Of a DNA stretch of 49,254 bases, positions 8,308-15,801 are shown in pieces (the first letter of the stretch is position 1; each line of letters begins with the position of its first letter). This stretch comes from Bacteroidales bacterium. GTDB lineage: Bacteria; Bacteroidota; Bacteroidia; Bacteroidales; Muribaculaceae. Location of the stretch: positions 1-49,254 of the forward strand of contig JAUNGA010000008.1 of the NCBI GenBank assembly GCA_030524765.1. Reading direction: 5' to 3'. The translations under genes were made by a program, and so were the position numbers. The notes under the pieces are model-generated. The model saw only the letters and a program-made list of their open reading frames with translations. It was not told the DNA's origin and did not search any database.

Positions 8308-8988
8308 ATGCGTATAGATATAATAACAGTGCTGCCCGAGATGCTTGAGTCGCCTCTGGGCTGTTCTATCCTGAAACGGGCCTGCGACAAGGGCCTGGCT
8401 CAGATTGTCGTGCACAATCTGCGCGACTATACCACCAACAAGCACCGCAAGGTCGATGACTATCCGTTTGGCGGCGACGCCGGCATGGTGATGCAGGTAG
8501 AGCCTGTCGACCGTTGTATATCGGCTCTCAAGGCCGAGCGCGACTATGACGAGGTTATTTTTACGGCACCCGACGGCGAGGTATTCAACCAGCGGATGGC
8601 CAATTCGCTCTCTCTGCTCGATAATATCATAATACTGTGCGGCCACTACAAGGGTATTGACTACCGCATACGCGAGCATCTGATCACCAAGGAGATATCG
8701 ATCGGCGACTATGTGCTGACCGGCGGTGAAATGCCCGCTGCCATCATAGCCGACGCTATCGTGCGGCTCATACCGGGTGCGATAGGCGACGAGCAGAGCG
8801 CACTGACTGATTCGTTTCAGGACAACCTGCTCGAGCCGCCGATCTATACGCGTCCGGCCGAATATAACGGTTGGCGTGTGCCCGATATATTGCTGTCAGG
8901 GCATGAGGCAAAAATTGCCGAGTGGCGTCACGAGCAGGCTGTCGAGCGCACTCGACGGCTGCGCCCCGACCTGCTTGACAATCTCTAA
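8308..8988 (+). CDS. trmD: tRNA (guanine37-N1)-methyltransferase
   Basis: A 226-residue protein, the normal TrmD length. It methylates N1 of G37 next to the anticodon, using S-adenosylmethionine bound in a trefoil knot, and so prevents frameshifting. Visible signatures are [13 protein letters not shown] at the start, the [10 protein letters not shown] loop, the knot region [12 protein letters not shown], and [14 protein letters not shown]. The catalytic Asp region near [11 protein letters not shown] and the C-terminal helices [12 protein letters not shown] are also present. Unlike many bacteria, trmD is not flanked by rpsP, rimM or rplS here; it follows polA with a 46-bp gap. The next gene is convergent. 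Confidence 0.97.
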   Translation: MRIDIITVLPEMLESPLGCSILKRACDKGLAQIVVHNLRDYTTNKHRKVDDYPFGGDAGMVMQVEPVDRCISALKAERDYDEVIFTAPDGEVFNQRMANSLSLLDNIIILCGHYKGIDYRIREHLITKEISIGDYVLTGGEMPAAIIADAIVRLIPGAIGDEQSALTDSFQDNLLEPPIYTRPAEYNGWRVPDILLSGHEAKIAEWRHEQAVERTRRLRPDLLDNL

Positions 8989-9036
8989 AAAGTCTCTGCG
9001 CTTGAGACGACGGGGATAATGTCGATGGTGAAACGG

Positions 9037-9414
9037 CTATATGGCGTTAAGCCCCAGATATATGACAATTATAAAGGCCGTGAGCACCACCACAAGCACC
9101 CCCGAGGCAATGATTGCCGTTATGGCGGTGTTGCGCACCCCGTGACGGTGCGATCTGAGAGCGAGCGCGCCTGCAACGATCGATATCACGCCTGTGGCAA
9201 GACCGGCATAACCATTCCATCCCGCGATTAGCCAGGCGATTACGGCTATCACAATCGATAGAATGGCCCATATGCGGTAGCGTGCGGGCTCCTTGACCTT
9301 TTCGGCGGGAGTCTTCTGATCATGGGTATCTTCCGACTCTTCGGGCAGCCGGCCCTGCTGAAAGGTTTCTTGCAGTTTATCGTCGTGTATATCTTGAGTT
9401 GTCATAGTGAGCAT
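9037..9414 (-). CDS. Small membrane protein of unknown function
   Basis: A 125-residue protein (an internal ATG at 9405 would shorten it by three residues). The first 45 residues are hydrophilic and acidic. Three hydrophobic helices follow: IWAILSIVIAVIAWLIAG, YAGLATGVISIVAGALAL and the C-terminal IASGVLVVVLTAFIIVIY. A basic loop with RSHRHG lies between the second and third. This layout is like the small DUF4190-type membrane proteins, but I cannot assign a family with certainty. It is convergent with trmD and separated from the DUF1573 gene by an intergenic region with a terminator. No full promoter consensus is seen upstream. Confidence 0.65.
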   Translation of the reverse strand: MLTMTTQDIHDDKLQETFQQGRLPEESEDTHDQKTPAEKVKEPARYRIWAILSIVIAVIAWLIAGWNGYAGLATGVISIVAGALALRSHRHGVRNTAITAIIASGVLVVVLTAFIIVIYLGLNAI

Positions 9415-9467
9415 TGTCTTTTTAATTATGACAACAAACTCTTAAAAAAGTTTAATTATTGATAGAA

Positions 9468-9493
9468 AAAGCAGCCGTGCGGACATACGGCTG
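9468..9493 (-). terminator. Intrinsic terminator, possibly bidirectional
   Basis: CAGCCGT (9472-9478) and ACGGCTG (9487-9493) form a 7-bp stem with an 8-base loop. On the minus strand it is followed by five T; on the plus strand by TTTCATTT. It lies 180 bases past the stop of the DUF1573 gene. The DNA between 9494 and 9673 shows no other feature I can support. Confidence 0.65.
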
Positions 9494-9673
9494 TTTCATT
9501 TAAAAATGCTTTGAAATCTCAAAGCGTGTGATTGATAGGCCGTTAAAAGCCTTTCGTGTTTTTATTCAAAATGAGATAAACATAGACACTCCATAATGAT
9601 GCGATGTAAACCTTTGATTGACAGTGGCACCTTGTAACGTCAAAGTTAAATGAAAGAGCCGTGCGTGCGAATA

Positions 9674-10744
9674 TCACTCTGCATAGGTGCCCACCAGCCG
9701 TATCACATAGGTGGGATGCATGGGGTCGTTTGTGATGATGTTGAGGCGCGAGTTGAGCAGGGCGCCGGTCTGCACCGACGGATCGACGGTGACAGTTATG
9801 ACGGTTTTCTTGCCTTTTTTGACCGATGTGTCTTTGATTCTGACTGTCACGCCCGGATCGGTCGAATATACACGCCGCACGTCGAGACGGTCTTTGCCGG
9901 CATTGGCGAGGGTCATCGTGCGTGTGATTATGCCGCCGTCGCGCACGACAGTGCCATAATCGATGGTCTGGGTCTCGGGCACGGCGATGGGCGCATTCTG
10001 CATGCGTGATGCGCTGAGACCGCTGAAATCTTCTTTGACAAGCAGCGTCATGGGCAGGGTGTATTCGAGTCCGGGTGCGGGGCTGATGGTGACCGAATCC
10101 TCGACCAGACCGTAGAGAGGACATTTGTCGGCATTTACATATGCGATGAGTGTGACCTGCTCGCCCGGAGGAGCAGCTTCGGGCGCCGGCACGATATCGA
10201 GCCATGCCGGGCTGCGGGTGATCTTGACACGCAGCGAGTCTGACGAACGGTTGTAGCCGTCGACATACACGGTCTTGAGCCGGCCTTTGTTGACCTCGCC
10301 CAGCATTATGCCGTCGTGGGCGAGTTTGAGCGGACCGAGATCGGCAGGGTAGCGGCGCGCTACGGTCTCGCCCGAGCCGATGACCACGCCCGAGATGGTG
10401 AGCCGTGTCTTGCGTGGCTCGCCGTTTGTCTCGACGGTTATGTCTTTTGAGAATCTGCCGGGTCGCCCTTGAGGATCGTAGCTGACTTCGATATAAGCGG
10501 TGTCGCCCGGAGCGATAGGCTTCGAGGGGATTACAGGCCGTGTGCAGCCACAGCTGGCGTGAGCCTGCACGACAGCGAGCGGTTCGAGGCCGGTGTTGAC
10601 CAATGCAAACCGGCAAGTGGCCGGCCCCGACTCCTCGGTGAACGCGCCAAAGTTGTATTTTGTGGCAAGCCATGTGCCGCGGGCCTGAGCCCATGCGGCG
10701 CCTGCCGTGAGCAGCAGTGTCAGAGCAAGAAATGTTTTTTTCAT
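9674..10744 (-). CDS. Secreted DUF1573-domain protein
   Basis: A 356-residue protein with a signal peptide (MKKTFLALTLLLTAGAAWAQ). The first domain, residues 25-120, has the DUF1573 pattern: YNFGAFTEESGPATCRFALVN, then ASCGCTRP with two cysteines, then the strand GDTAYIEVSYDP. The C-terminal third (DYGTVVRDGGIITRTMTLAN onwards) looks like a second copy of the same Ig-like fold without the cysteines. DUF1573 proteins are abundant, mostly uncharacterised envelope proteins of Bacteroidota. The ATG sits one base after the stop of the upstream PCMD gene, so the two are translationally coupled and probably work together. Confidence 0.85.
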   Translation of the reverse strand: MKKTFLALTLLLTAGAAWAQARGTWLATKYNFGAFTEESGPATCRFALVNTGLEPLAVVQAHASCGCTRPVIPSKPIAPGDTAYIEVSYDPQGRPGRFSKDITVETNGEPRKTRLTISGVVIGSGETVARRYPADLGPLKLAHDGIMLGEVNKGRLKTVYVDGYNRSSDSLRVKITRSPAWLDIVPAPEAAPPGEQVTLIAYVNADKCPLYGLVEDSVTISPAPGLEYTLPMTLLVKEDFSGLSASRMQNAPIAVPETQTIDYGTVVRDGGIITRTMTLANAGKDRLDVRRVYSTDPGVTVRIKDTSVKKGKKTVITVTVDPSVQTGALLNSRLNIITNDPMHPTYVIRLVGTYAE

Positions 10745-10745
10745 A

Positions 10746-11708
10746 TCAGTAGGCAAGAGCGACGTTGTCTACCCACAGGGTCAGGCCCGGTGTGCCCACA
10801 TAAGGCTCGCCGCTGCCGGCCGAAAACATTACAATCATGTGTGTGGGTGTGGCGTCGGGGGCATCCCAGCCGACCTCCTTGACAGGGACCATTTTGCCGC
10901 GTGAATTACGGGCATAATAGCTTTTTTCGGCCGGTATGAGGCCCATATAGGGTTTATAATAAGATTCTTTTGAGATATCGCCGTAATGCAGGTCGAGATG
11001 GTGGCCGTTGACCCATCCGCCTGTGGTATGGCCGAACAGCTCGCGGCCGGTACCCACGCGTTTGGCATATATGTTGCCGTCGGCATCTTCCCAGCGTCGC
11101 TGCAGAAAGATGAACACTTCGGCCTTGTCAGAACCCTTCATGGTGCGTTTGTGACCGAATCCTGACGAATATATGCGCTGATTGCCCGACGGGACCTCGA
11201 GGCGATAGTCAAAGCACAGAGCTGTGGGACGCTTGGTAAATGGTACGCCCATCTCCATCTTTGAGTAGGGATTCGATGTCGATTTGATCGGCTCGATCAT
11301 CTTGCCTAAGAATAGAGTGCCGGCTACCATGACATCTATGTTGATCAGCCCTATGGCCTTGCAGTGCTCGATCATCGATGTGAGTTTGGCACAACGGCCA
11401 CCGCCGGGACGGGTATCGGGGAATACAGCGTTGGAGCACTTGGTCACGCCGGCCACTTTGGCCATTACGTTTGATGTGGCCCATGGCGATCCGCCCGAGC
11501 CCTTGTAGGGTTCGTTGCCGTTGACGGTCGCGTTTGGCCCGATGGCATATACCTGACGGTCTTTTCCGCCGATGACTGCAGATTCGTGTATGTTGCGGGT
11601 GACCCAGTTTTCGAAGTCGCCGTAGCGTATCGGCTCGCGGGTCTCGGCTGCCATAGGCATGCCAGACAGTGCAAGTAATGCAGCAAAAATAAATAGTCGA
11701 ACGCTCAT
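10746..11708 (-). CDS. Secreted PCMD-domain protein
   Basis: A 320-residue protein with a signal peptide (MSVRLFIFAALLALSGMPMAAE). The C-terminal half fits the PCMD (putative carbohydrate metabolism) domain seen in Bacteroidota envelope proteins: TALCFDYRLEVPSG, DKAEVFIFLQRRWEDADG, RVGTGRELF, and the end motif GTPGLTLWVDNVALAY. The N-terminal FENWVTRNIHESAVIGG region resembles the start of these proteins, which often begin with a GDFENW-like segment. The domain has a beta-jelly-roll appearance and may bind glycans, but its ligand is not known. It heads an operon with the DUF1573 gene and has its own promoter. Confidence 0.75.
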   Translation of the reverse strand: MSVRLFIFAALLALSGMPMAAETREPIRYGDFENWVTRNIHESAVIGGKDRQVYAIGPNATVNGNEPYKGSGGSPWATSNVMAKVAGVTKCSNAVFPDTRPGGGRCAKLTSMIEHCKAIGLINIDVMVAGTLFLGKMIEPIKSTSNPYSKMEMGVPFTKRPTALCFDYRLEVPSGNQRIYSSGFGHKRTMKGSDKAEVFIFLQRRWEDADGNIYAKRVGTGRELFGHTTGGWVNGHHLDLHYGDISKESYYKPYMGLIPAEKSYYARNSRGKMVPVKEVGWDAPDATPTHMIVMFSAGSGEPYVGTPGLTLWVDNVALAY

Positions 11709-11716
11709 AATGGATG

Positions 11717-11750
11717 CAAAGATAAATAAAAAAGGTATGTTGATATCAAT
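11717..11750 (-). promoter_or_regulatory. Promoter of the PCMD-DUF1573 operon
   Basis: On the minus strand ATTG (11750-11747), 22 bases, then TATCTTTG (11724-11717), eight bases before the ATG. The -7 matches the consensus; the -33 is TTG only and the spacer is one base long. Confidence 0.55.
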
Positions 11751-11798
11751 ATAACGTCATTCGGGCCCAAAAAGTCGCATTTCTGACCAAAAAATGCG

Positions 11799-11806
11799 TA
11801 ACTTTG
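11799..11806 (+). promoter_or_regulatory. -7 element before the BtuG-like gene
   Basis: TAACTTTG matches TAnnTTTG and ends eight bases before the ATG at 11815, giving a very short leader. The leader and the divergent spacer are too short to hold a cobalamin riboswitch. Confidence 0.5.
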
Positions 11807-11814
11807 CCTGTGAT

Positions 11815-12891
11815 ATGAAATTTGCACTTGTCAGAATATTCGCAATAATTGCCGTATGTGTCGCCGTAACGGCCGGATGCATGCGCTGGGAATATGGCGA
11901 TATCGAGCAGATAACTGCCGCTCCCGAGGGACTGTTTGTGCTCAACGAGGGCAACTTCCAATATGGCAATGCCACGCTCAGCTATTATGATCCGGCTACC
12001 GACGAGGTAGAGAACGAGGTGTTTGTACGCGCCAACGGATTCAAACTCGGTGATGTGGCCCAGTCGATGACCATGCACGGCGGTCTGGGCTGGGTGGTTG
12101 TCAACAATTCACATGTGATATTTGCAATTGATCCTGACACATTTGTCGAGGTGGGGCGCATCACCGACCTCACATCGCCACGCTGTATTCACTTCCTGTC
12201 AGACACAAAGGCGTATGTGACACAGATATGGGACAACCGTATATTTATCGTCGATCCGTCGCGCTACGAGATCACGGGTTACATCGAGATTCCCGGCATG
12301 GAGCGGGGCGACGGATCTACCGAGATGATGGTGCAGATCGGCGATTATGTATATGTCAACTGTTACAGCTACTGGAATCTGTTGCTCAAAATCGACAGTC
12401 GCACCGACGAGGTGACCGATATTATAGAGGTAGGCATACAGCCGCGCACGATGACGGCCGATTGTATGGGCCGGCTGTGGATACTCTGTGACGGCGGATA
12501 CGCCGGCAGCCCTTATGCATATGAGGAGCCCAGGCTGTTGTGTGTTGATCCCACGACTATGACCGTGCTCAAGCAGTTTGACTATCCGCTGGGCACCAAG
12601 GCCACTACTGTAGTGACCAACGGCGCCGGTGACCGTCTGTACTGGATATGCGACGATGTATGGTCGATGCCTGTCACTGCCGACGAGCTGCCCTCCGAGC
12701 CGCTGATACCTGCCATAGGCACGATTTATTACGGACTGACGGTCGACCCCTCGTCGGGCGACATTTATGTGGCCGACGCAATTGATTATCAGCAGCAGGG
12801 CGTGGTATATAGATTCTCGCCCGACGGCGAGCTGCGTGGACGGTTTTATGTAGGTATAACGCCTCGTGCATTTTGCTGGAAGACGGAATGA
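11815..12891 (+). CDS. YncE/DUF5074-type beta-propeller lipoprotein, BtuG-like
   Basis: A 358-residue predicted lipoprotein: MKFALVRIFAIIAVCVAVTAGC with lipobox TAGC. The rest is a series of propeller-like repeats, each with a strand pair and phrases such as GLFVLNEGNFQYGNATLSYYD, GWVVVNNSHVIFAIDPDT, SDTKAYVTQIWDNRIFIVD and VYVNCYSYWNLLLKIDSRT. The opening GLFVLNEGN is typical of DUF5074 surface proteins. Its ATGA overlap with a BtuB-like receptor gene matches the layout of BtuG-BtuB pairs, in which BtuG captures vitamin B12 at the cell surface. The B12 assignment is inference: substrate cannot be read from sequence, and no riboswitch is present. Confidence 0.75.
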   Translation: MKFALVRIFAIIAVCVAVTAGCMRWEYGDIEQITAAPEGLFVLNEGNFQYGNATLSYYDPATDEVENEVFVRANGFKLGDVAQSMTMHGGLGWVVVNNSHVIFAIDPDTFVEVGRITDLTSPRCIHFLSDTKAYVTQIWDNRIFIVDPSRYEITGYIEIPGMERGDGSTEMMVQIGDYVYVNCYSYWNLLLKIDSRTDEVTDIIEVGIQPRTMTADCMGRLWILCDGGYAGSPYAYEEPRLLCVDPTTMTVLKQFDYPLGTKATTVVTNGAGDRLYWICDDVWSMPVTADELPSEPLIPAIGTIYYGLTVDPSSGDIYVADAIDYQQQGVVYRFSPDGELRGRFYVGITPRAFCWKTE

Positions 12892-14897
12892 AAGGTATAT
12901 TTGTCCTCATAATGGTGTCAGTGGCTTTGTCGGCTATGTCGCAGGAACAGTTGCGCGGACTGACTGTCACCTCGCGCGCTCCGCTGCGCGAGACTGCGCT
13001 CGGCCGCACACTCATCGACTCGGCGGCGCTGGCCGAGAGCCCGGCGTTGTCGCTGGCCGATGTTCTGGCCTACAATACGTCGGTGTTTGTCAAGAGCTAT
13101 GGCCGGGCTACGCTGTCGACGGTGTCGTTTCGCGGTACATCGCCGTCACACACCCGTGTGAGCTGGAACGGTCTCGACATTTCGAGCCCGATGCTCGGTT
13201 CGACCGACTTCTCGACCATACCGTCGTATCTGGTCGACCGCGCCTCGATGCTGCACGGCTCGTCGAGCCTCACCGAGAGTGCCGGCGGCCTGGGCGGTGC
13301 AGTGCGTCTGTCTACGGCACCGCGCCGCGAGTCGGGCTGGCACGCGCAATATGTGCAGGGTATAGGATCGTTCAGCACGTTCGACGAATACCTGAGGATC
13401 GCCTGGGGTAACGATCGCTGGCAGACCTCGACGCGTCTGGTATATTCGTCATCGCCCAATGATTTCAAATACCGAAATCACGACAAAAAAGAGAACATAT
13501 ACGACGATGACCACAATATCGTCGGCTCGTATTACCCCGAGGAACGCAACCGTTCGGGCGCGTTCAAAGACTTCCATGCCCTGCAGCAGGTCTATTATGA
13601 CACCCGCGGCCACGGACGGCTGGGTCTCAATCTCTGGTACACATCGTCAGACCGTGAACTGCCGTTGCTGACTACCGACTATAGCGACGATACCGCGTTT
13701 GAGAACCGCCAACGCAACCAGACACTGCGCTCGACGCTCGGGTGGGAGCGTACAGGCCTGCACACCAAATGGTCGGCTACGGCCGGATACATTCACACAT
13801 GGACAGCCTATGACTACCGGCGCGACCCGGGAAACGGTGCCCTTGCCACTCTCACACGCTCGCGCTCGTCAATCAATACACTGATGGCAAAGGGCAGTTT
13901 CGACTGGTTTCCGACCGACCGCCTGATGGTCACGGCCGGAGTGACTGCCTATCACAATGCTGTCGAGAGCCACGACGGCGATATCACCTCGGCCGACGGT
14001 AGCGTCACCCGCATCGGCTATGACCGCAAGCGTGCCGACATCAGCATGATGACCTCGCTGCGGTGGCGCCCGGTGCAGCGGGTAGGTATGCAGGCCGTGC
14101 TGCGCGGCGATATCGACGGCGACCGCCACACGCCCTTGATCCCCGCGCTGATGGCCGACGCGGTCATATGGCCCGAAGTCAACCTTACAGTCAAGGGCTC
14201 GCTGTCGCGCAACTATCGCGTACCGTCGCTCAACGATCTCTACTATATGCCCGGCGGCAACCCCGACCTGCGCGATGAGCGGGGCTGGACCTACGATCTT
14301 GGCCTGTCGGCCGAGTGGACACGCGACGGTATAGTGCGTCTGGCAGCCTCGGCCGGGTGGTTTGATTCGCGCATCGACGACTGGATATTGTGGTTGCCTA
14401 CGGTCAAGGGTTTCTTTTCGCCGCGCAACATACGCCGCGTGCATGCCTATGGAGTGGAGACAGAGGCCACGGCCGCTGTCAGTCTCGGCCGTGGATTTAC
14501 GGTCGACGGCACGGCCAATTGGTCATGGACACCGTCGATCAATGAGGGCGAGCCCGTATCGGCCGCCGACCAGTCGGTGGGCAAACAGTTGCCCTATGTG
14601 CCCCGCCGGTCGGCGTCGGCCACCGTCAGAGTCAACTATCGACGCTGGTCGCTGTTGTATAAATGGTGCTATTACTCAGAGCGCTTTACCATGTCGAGCA
14701 ACTCGCCGTCGCTGACAGGTCGGCTCCCGAAGTATTATATGAGCAACGTCTCGGTCGAACGCACCTTTGATGTCGGCCGCGCAAAGCTGTCGTGCAAATT
14801 TGCCGTCAACAACCTTTTTGACGAAGAATATCTGTCGGTGCTTGCCCGCCCGATGCCAGGCATCAATTTTGAATTGTTTTTAGGCGTTTCAATATGA
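12888..14897 (+). CDS. TonB-dependent outer-membrane receptor, BtuB-like
   Basis: A 669-residue receptor with a signal peptide (MKGIFVLIMVSVALSAMSQ). The plug domain starts at about residue 25 and shows SLADVLAYNTSVFVKSYG and SFRGTSPSHTRVSWNGLDI, which is the form seen in the Bacteroidota receptors paired with DUF5074 propellers. The 22-stranded barrel follows, ending NNLFDEEYLSVLARPMPG...LFLGVSI with a terminal aromatic-free strand. There is no N-terminal carboxypeptidase-like domain, so it is not a SusC-type glycan receptor. The ATG overlaps the upstream stop by four bases, and its own stop overlaps the next ATG. It would import its ligand using TonB energy; cobalamin is the likeliest, not proven. 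Confidence 0.85.
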   Translation: MKGIFVLIMVSVALSAMSQEQLRGLTVTSRAPLRETALGRTLIDSAALAESPALSLADVLAYNTSVFVKSYGRATLSTVSFRGTSPSHTRVSWNGLDISSPMLGSTDFSTIPSYLVDRASMLHGSSSLTESAGGLGGAVRLSTAPRRESGWHAQYVQGIGSFSTFDEYLRIAWGNDRWQTSTRLVYSSSPNDFKYRNHDKKENIYDDDHNIVGSYYPEERNRSGAFKDFHALQQVYYDTRGHGRLGLNLWYTSSDRELPLLTTDYSDDTAFENRQRNQTLRSTLGWERTGLHTKWSATAGYIHTWTAYDYRRDPGNGALATLTRSRSSINTLMAKGSFDWFPTDRLMVTAGVTAYHNAVESHDGDITSADGSVTRIGYDRKRADISMMTSLRWRPVQRVGMQAVLRGDIDGDRHTPLIPALMADAVIWPEVNLTVKGSLSRNYRVPSLNDLYYMPGGNPDLRDERGWTYDLGLSAEWTRDGIVRLAASAGWFDSRIDDWILWLPTVKGFFSPRNIRRVHAYGVETEATAAVSLGRGFTVDGTANWSWTPSINEGEPVSAADQSVGKQLPYVPRRSASATVRVNYRRWSLLYKWCYYSERFTMSSNSPSLTGRLPKYYMSNVSVERTFDVGRAKLSCKFAVNNLFDEEYLSVLARPMPGINFELFLGVSI

Positions 14898-15736
14898 AAA
14901 CATTATATATAACAGATCTTGACGGTACGTTTCTCAACAATCAGGCGCAGGTGTCGGCCGAGTCGGCCCGTATCATTACCGGTCTTAGCCGTGAGGGTGC
15001 GCTGATATCGGTGGCCACGGCCCGCACGCCGGCTACCGTCGAGCCACTTATGCGCGACACATATACAGCTGCCGAGATGGTGGTGATGACAGGCGCGGCA
15101 CTATGGAATCGTCCCGGACATTGCTATGAGGGTCTTGTTGTGCCCGGCGCCGTGCGTGTGTCGGCCATTGTAGACTGTCTGGGGCGGCGTGGCGACGTGC
15201 ATCCGTTCTGCTACGTGATGCGCCCCGACGGACACCTCGACGTCTACCACGATACGGCCAATCTCAACAGTGCCGAGGCGCGGTTCGTGGCCGAGCGTTC
15301 GAATCTGCCGCTCAAGACGTTCATGCTGGGGCATCAGTTGCCTGAAGATGATTATGACCGTACGGCCCTTTTCTTTGGCATGGGGTCTCAGGACGCTATT
15401 GTAGGTGCCGCGGATGAGTTGCGTGGCATCACCGACTGTTATGTCTCTTATTACAAAGATACCTATACTCCCGATCTGTGGTTGATCGAGATTTTTGCTC
15501 CGGGAGTGTCAAAAGCCTCAGGCATCGAGAGGCTGCGCTCACGGCTCGGTGCCGACCGGGTGGTGGCCTTTGGCGACAACCTCAACGACATACCCATGCT
15601 GCAGGCCGCCGACGTTGCCGTTGCCGTCGACAATGCCCTGCCGCAGACCAAAGCCGTCGCCGACATAATCATCGGTGACAACGACCACGACGCCGTAGCC
15701 CGCTGGATCGCCGACGACTACCGGCGTAACGGGTGA
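14894..15736 (+). CDS. Cof-type HAD-IIB phosphatase
   Basis: A 280-residue member of the HAD superfamily, subfamily IIB. Motif I is ITDLDGTF with nucleophile Asp8 and acid-base Asp10; motif II Thr is in SVATART; the Lys of motif III lies around GVSKASGIERL; motif IV is VAFGDNLNDIPML. The large alpha-beta cap typical of Cof proteins lies between residues 80 and 190. Relatives dephosphorylate sugar phosphates, flavin or pyridoxal phosphate, and the substrate here is unknown. Its ATGA overlap with the receptor gene puts it in the same operon, although a functional tie to uptake is unclear. Confidence 0.88.
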   Translation: MKTLYITDLDGTFLNNQAQVSAESARIITGLSREGALISVATARTPATVEPLMRDTYTAAEMVVMTGAALWNRPGHCYEGLVVPGAVRVSAIVDCLGRRGDVHPFCYVMRPDGHLDVYHDTANLNSAEARFVAERSNLPLKTFMLGHQLPEDDYDRTALFFGMGSQDAIVGAADELRGITDCYVSYYKDTYTPDLWLIEIFAPGVSKASGIERLRSRLGADRVVAFGDNLNDIPMLQAADVAVAVDNALPQTKAVADIIIGDNDHDAVARWIADDYRRNG

Positions 15737-15764
15737 TAAAAGGCGATAATCATATAGGACGCAG

Positions 15765-15797
15765 TCTGCTCAACTCAAGAAAAAATGCTTACCTTTG
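15765..15797 (+). promoter_or_regulatory. Promoter of the tamL gene
   Basis: TCTG (15765-15768), 21 bases, then TACCTTTG (15790-15797). The -7 is a consensus match and ends four bases before the GTG at 15802, which argues for the GTG as the true start and for a leaderless transcript. Confidence 0.6.
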
Positions 15798-15801
15798 TAT
15801 C

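Noticed and set aside
9543-10694. Long minus-strand open frame overlapping the DUF1573 gene
   Set aside because: Arg/His/Gln-rich translation typical of an out-of-frame shadow in GC-rich DNA; the DUF1573 and PCMD frames have signal peptides and domain motifs.
15733-15801. GTG at 15733 as the start of the tamL gene
   Set aside because: It would place the signal peptide 23 residues inside and lies upstream of the promoter element; the GTG at 15802 gives a proper lipoprotein signal.
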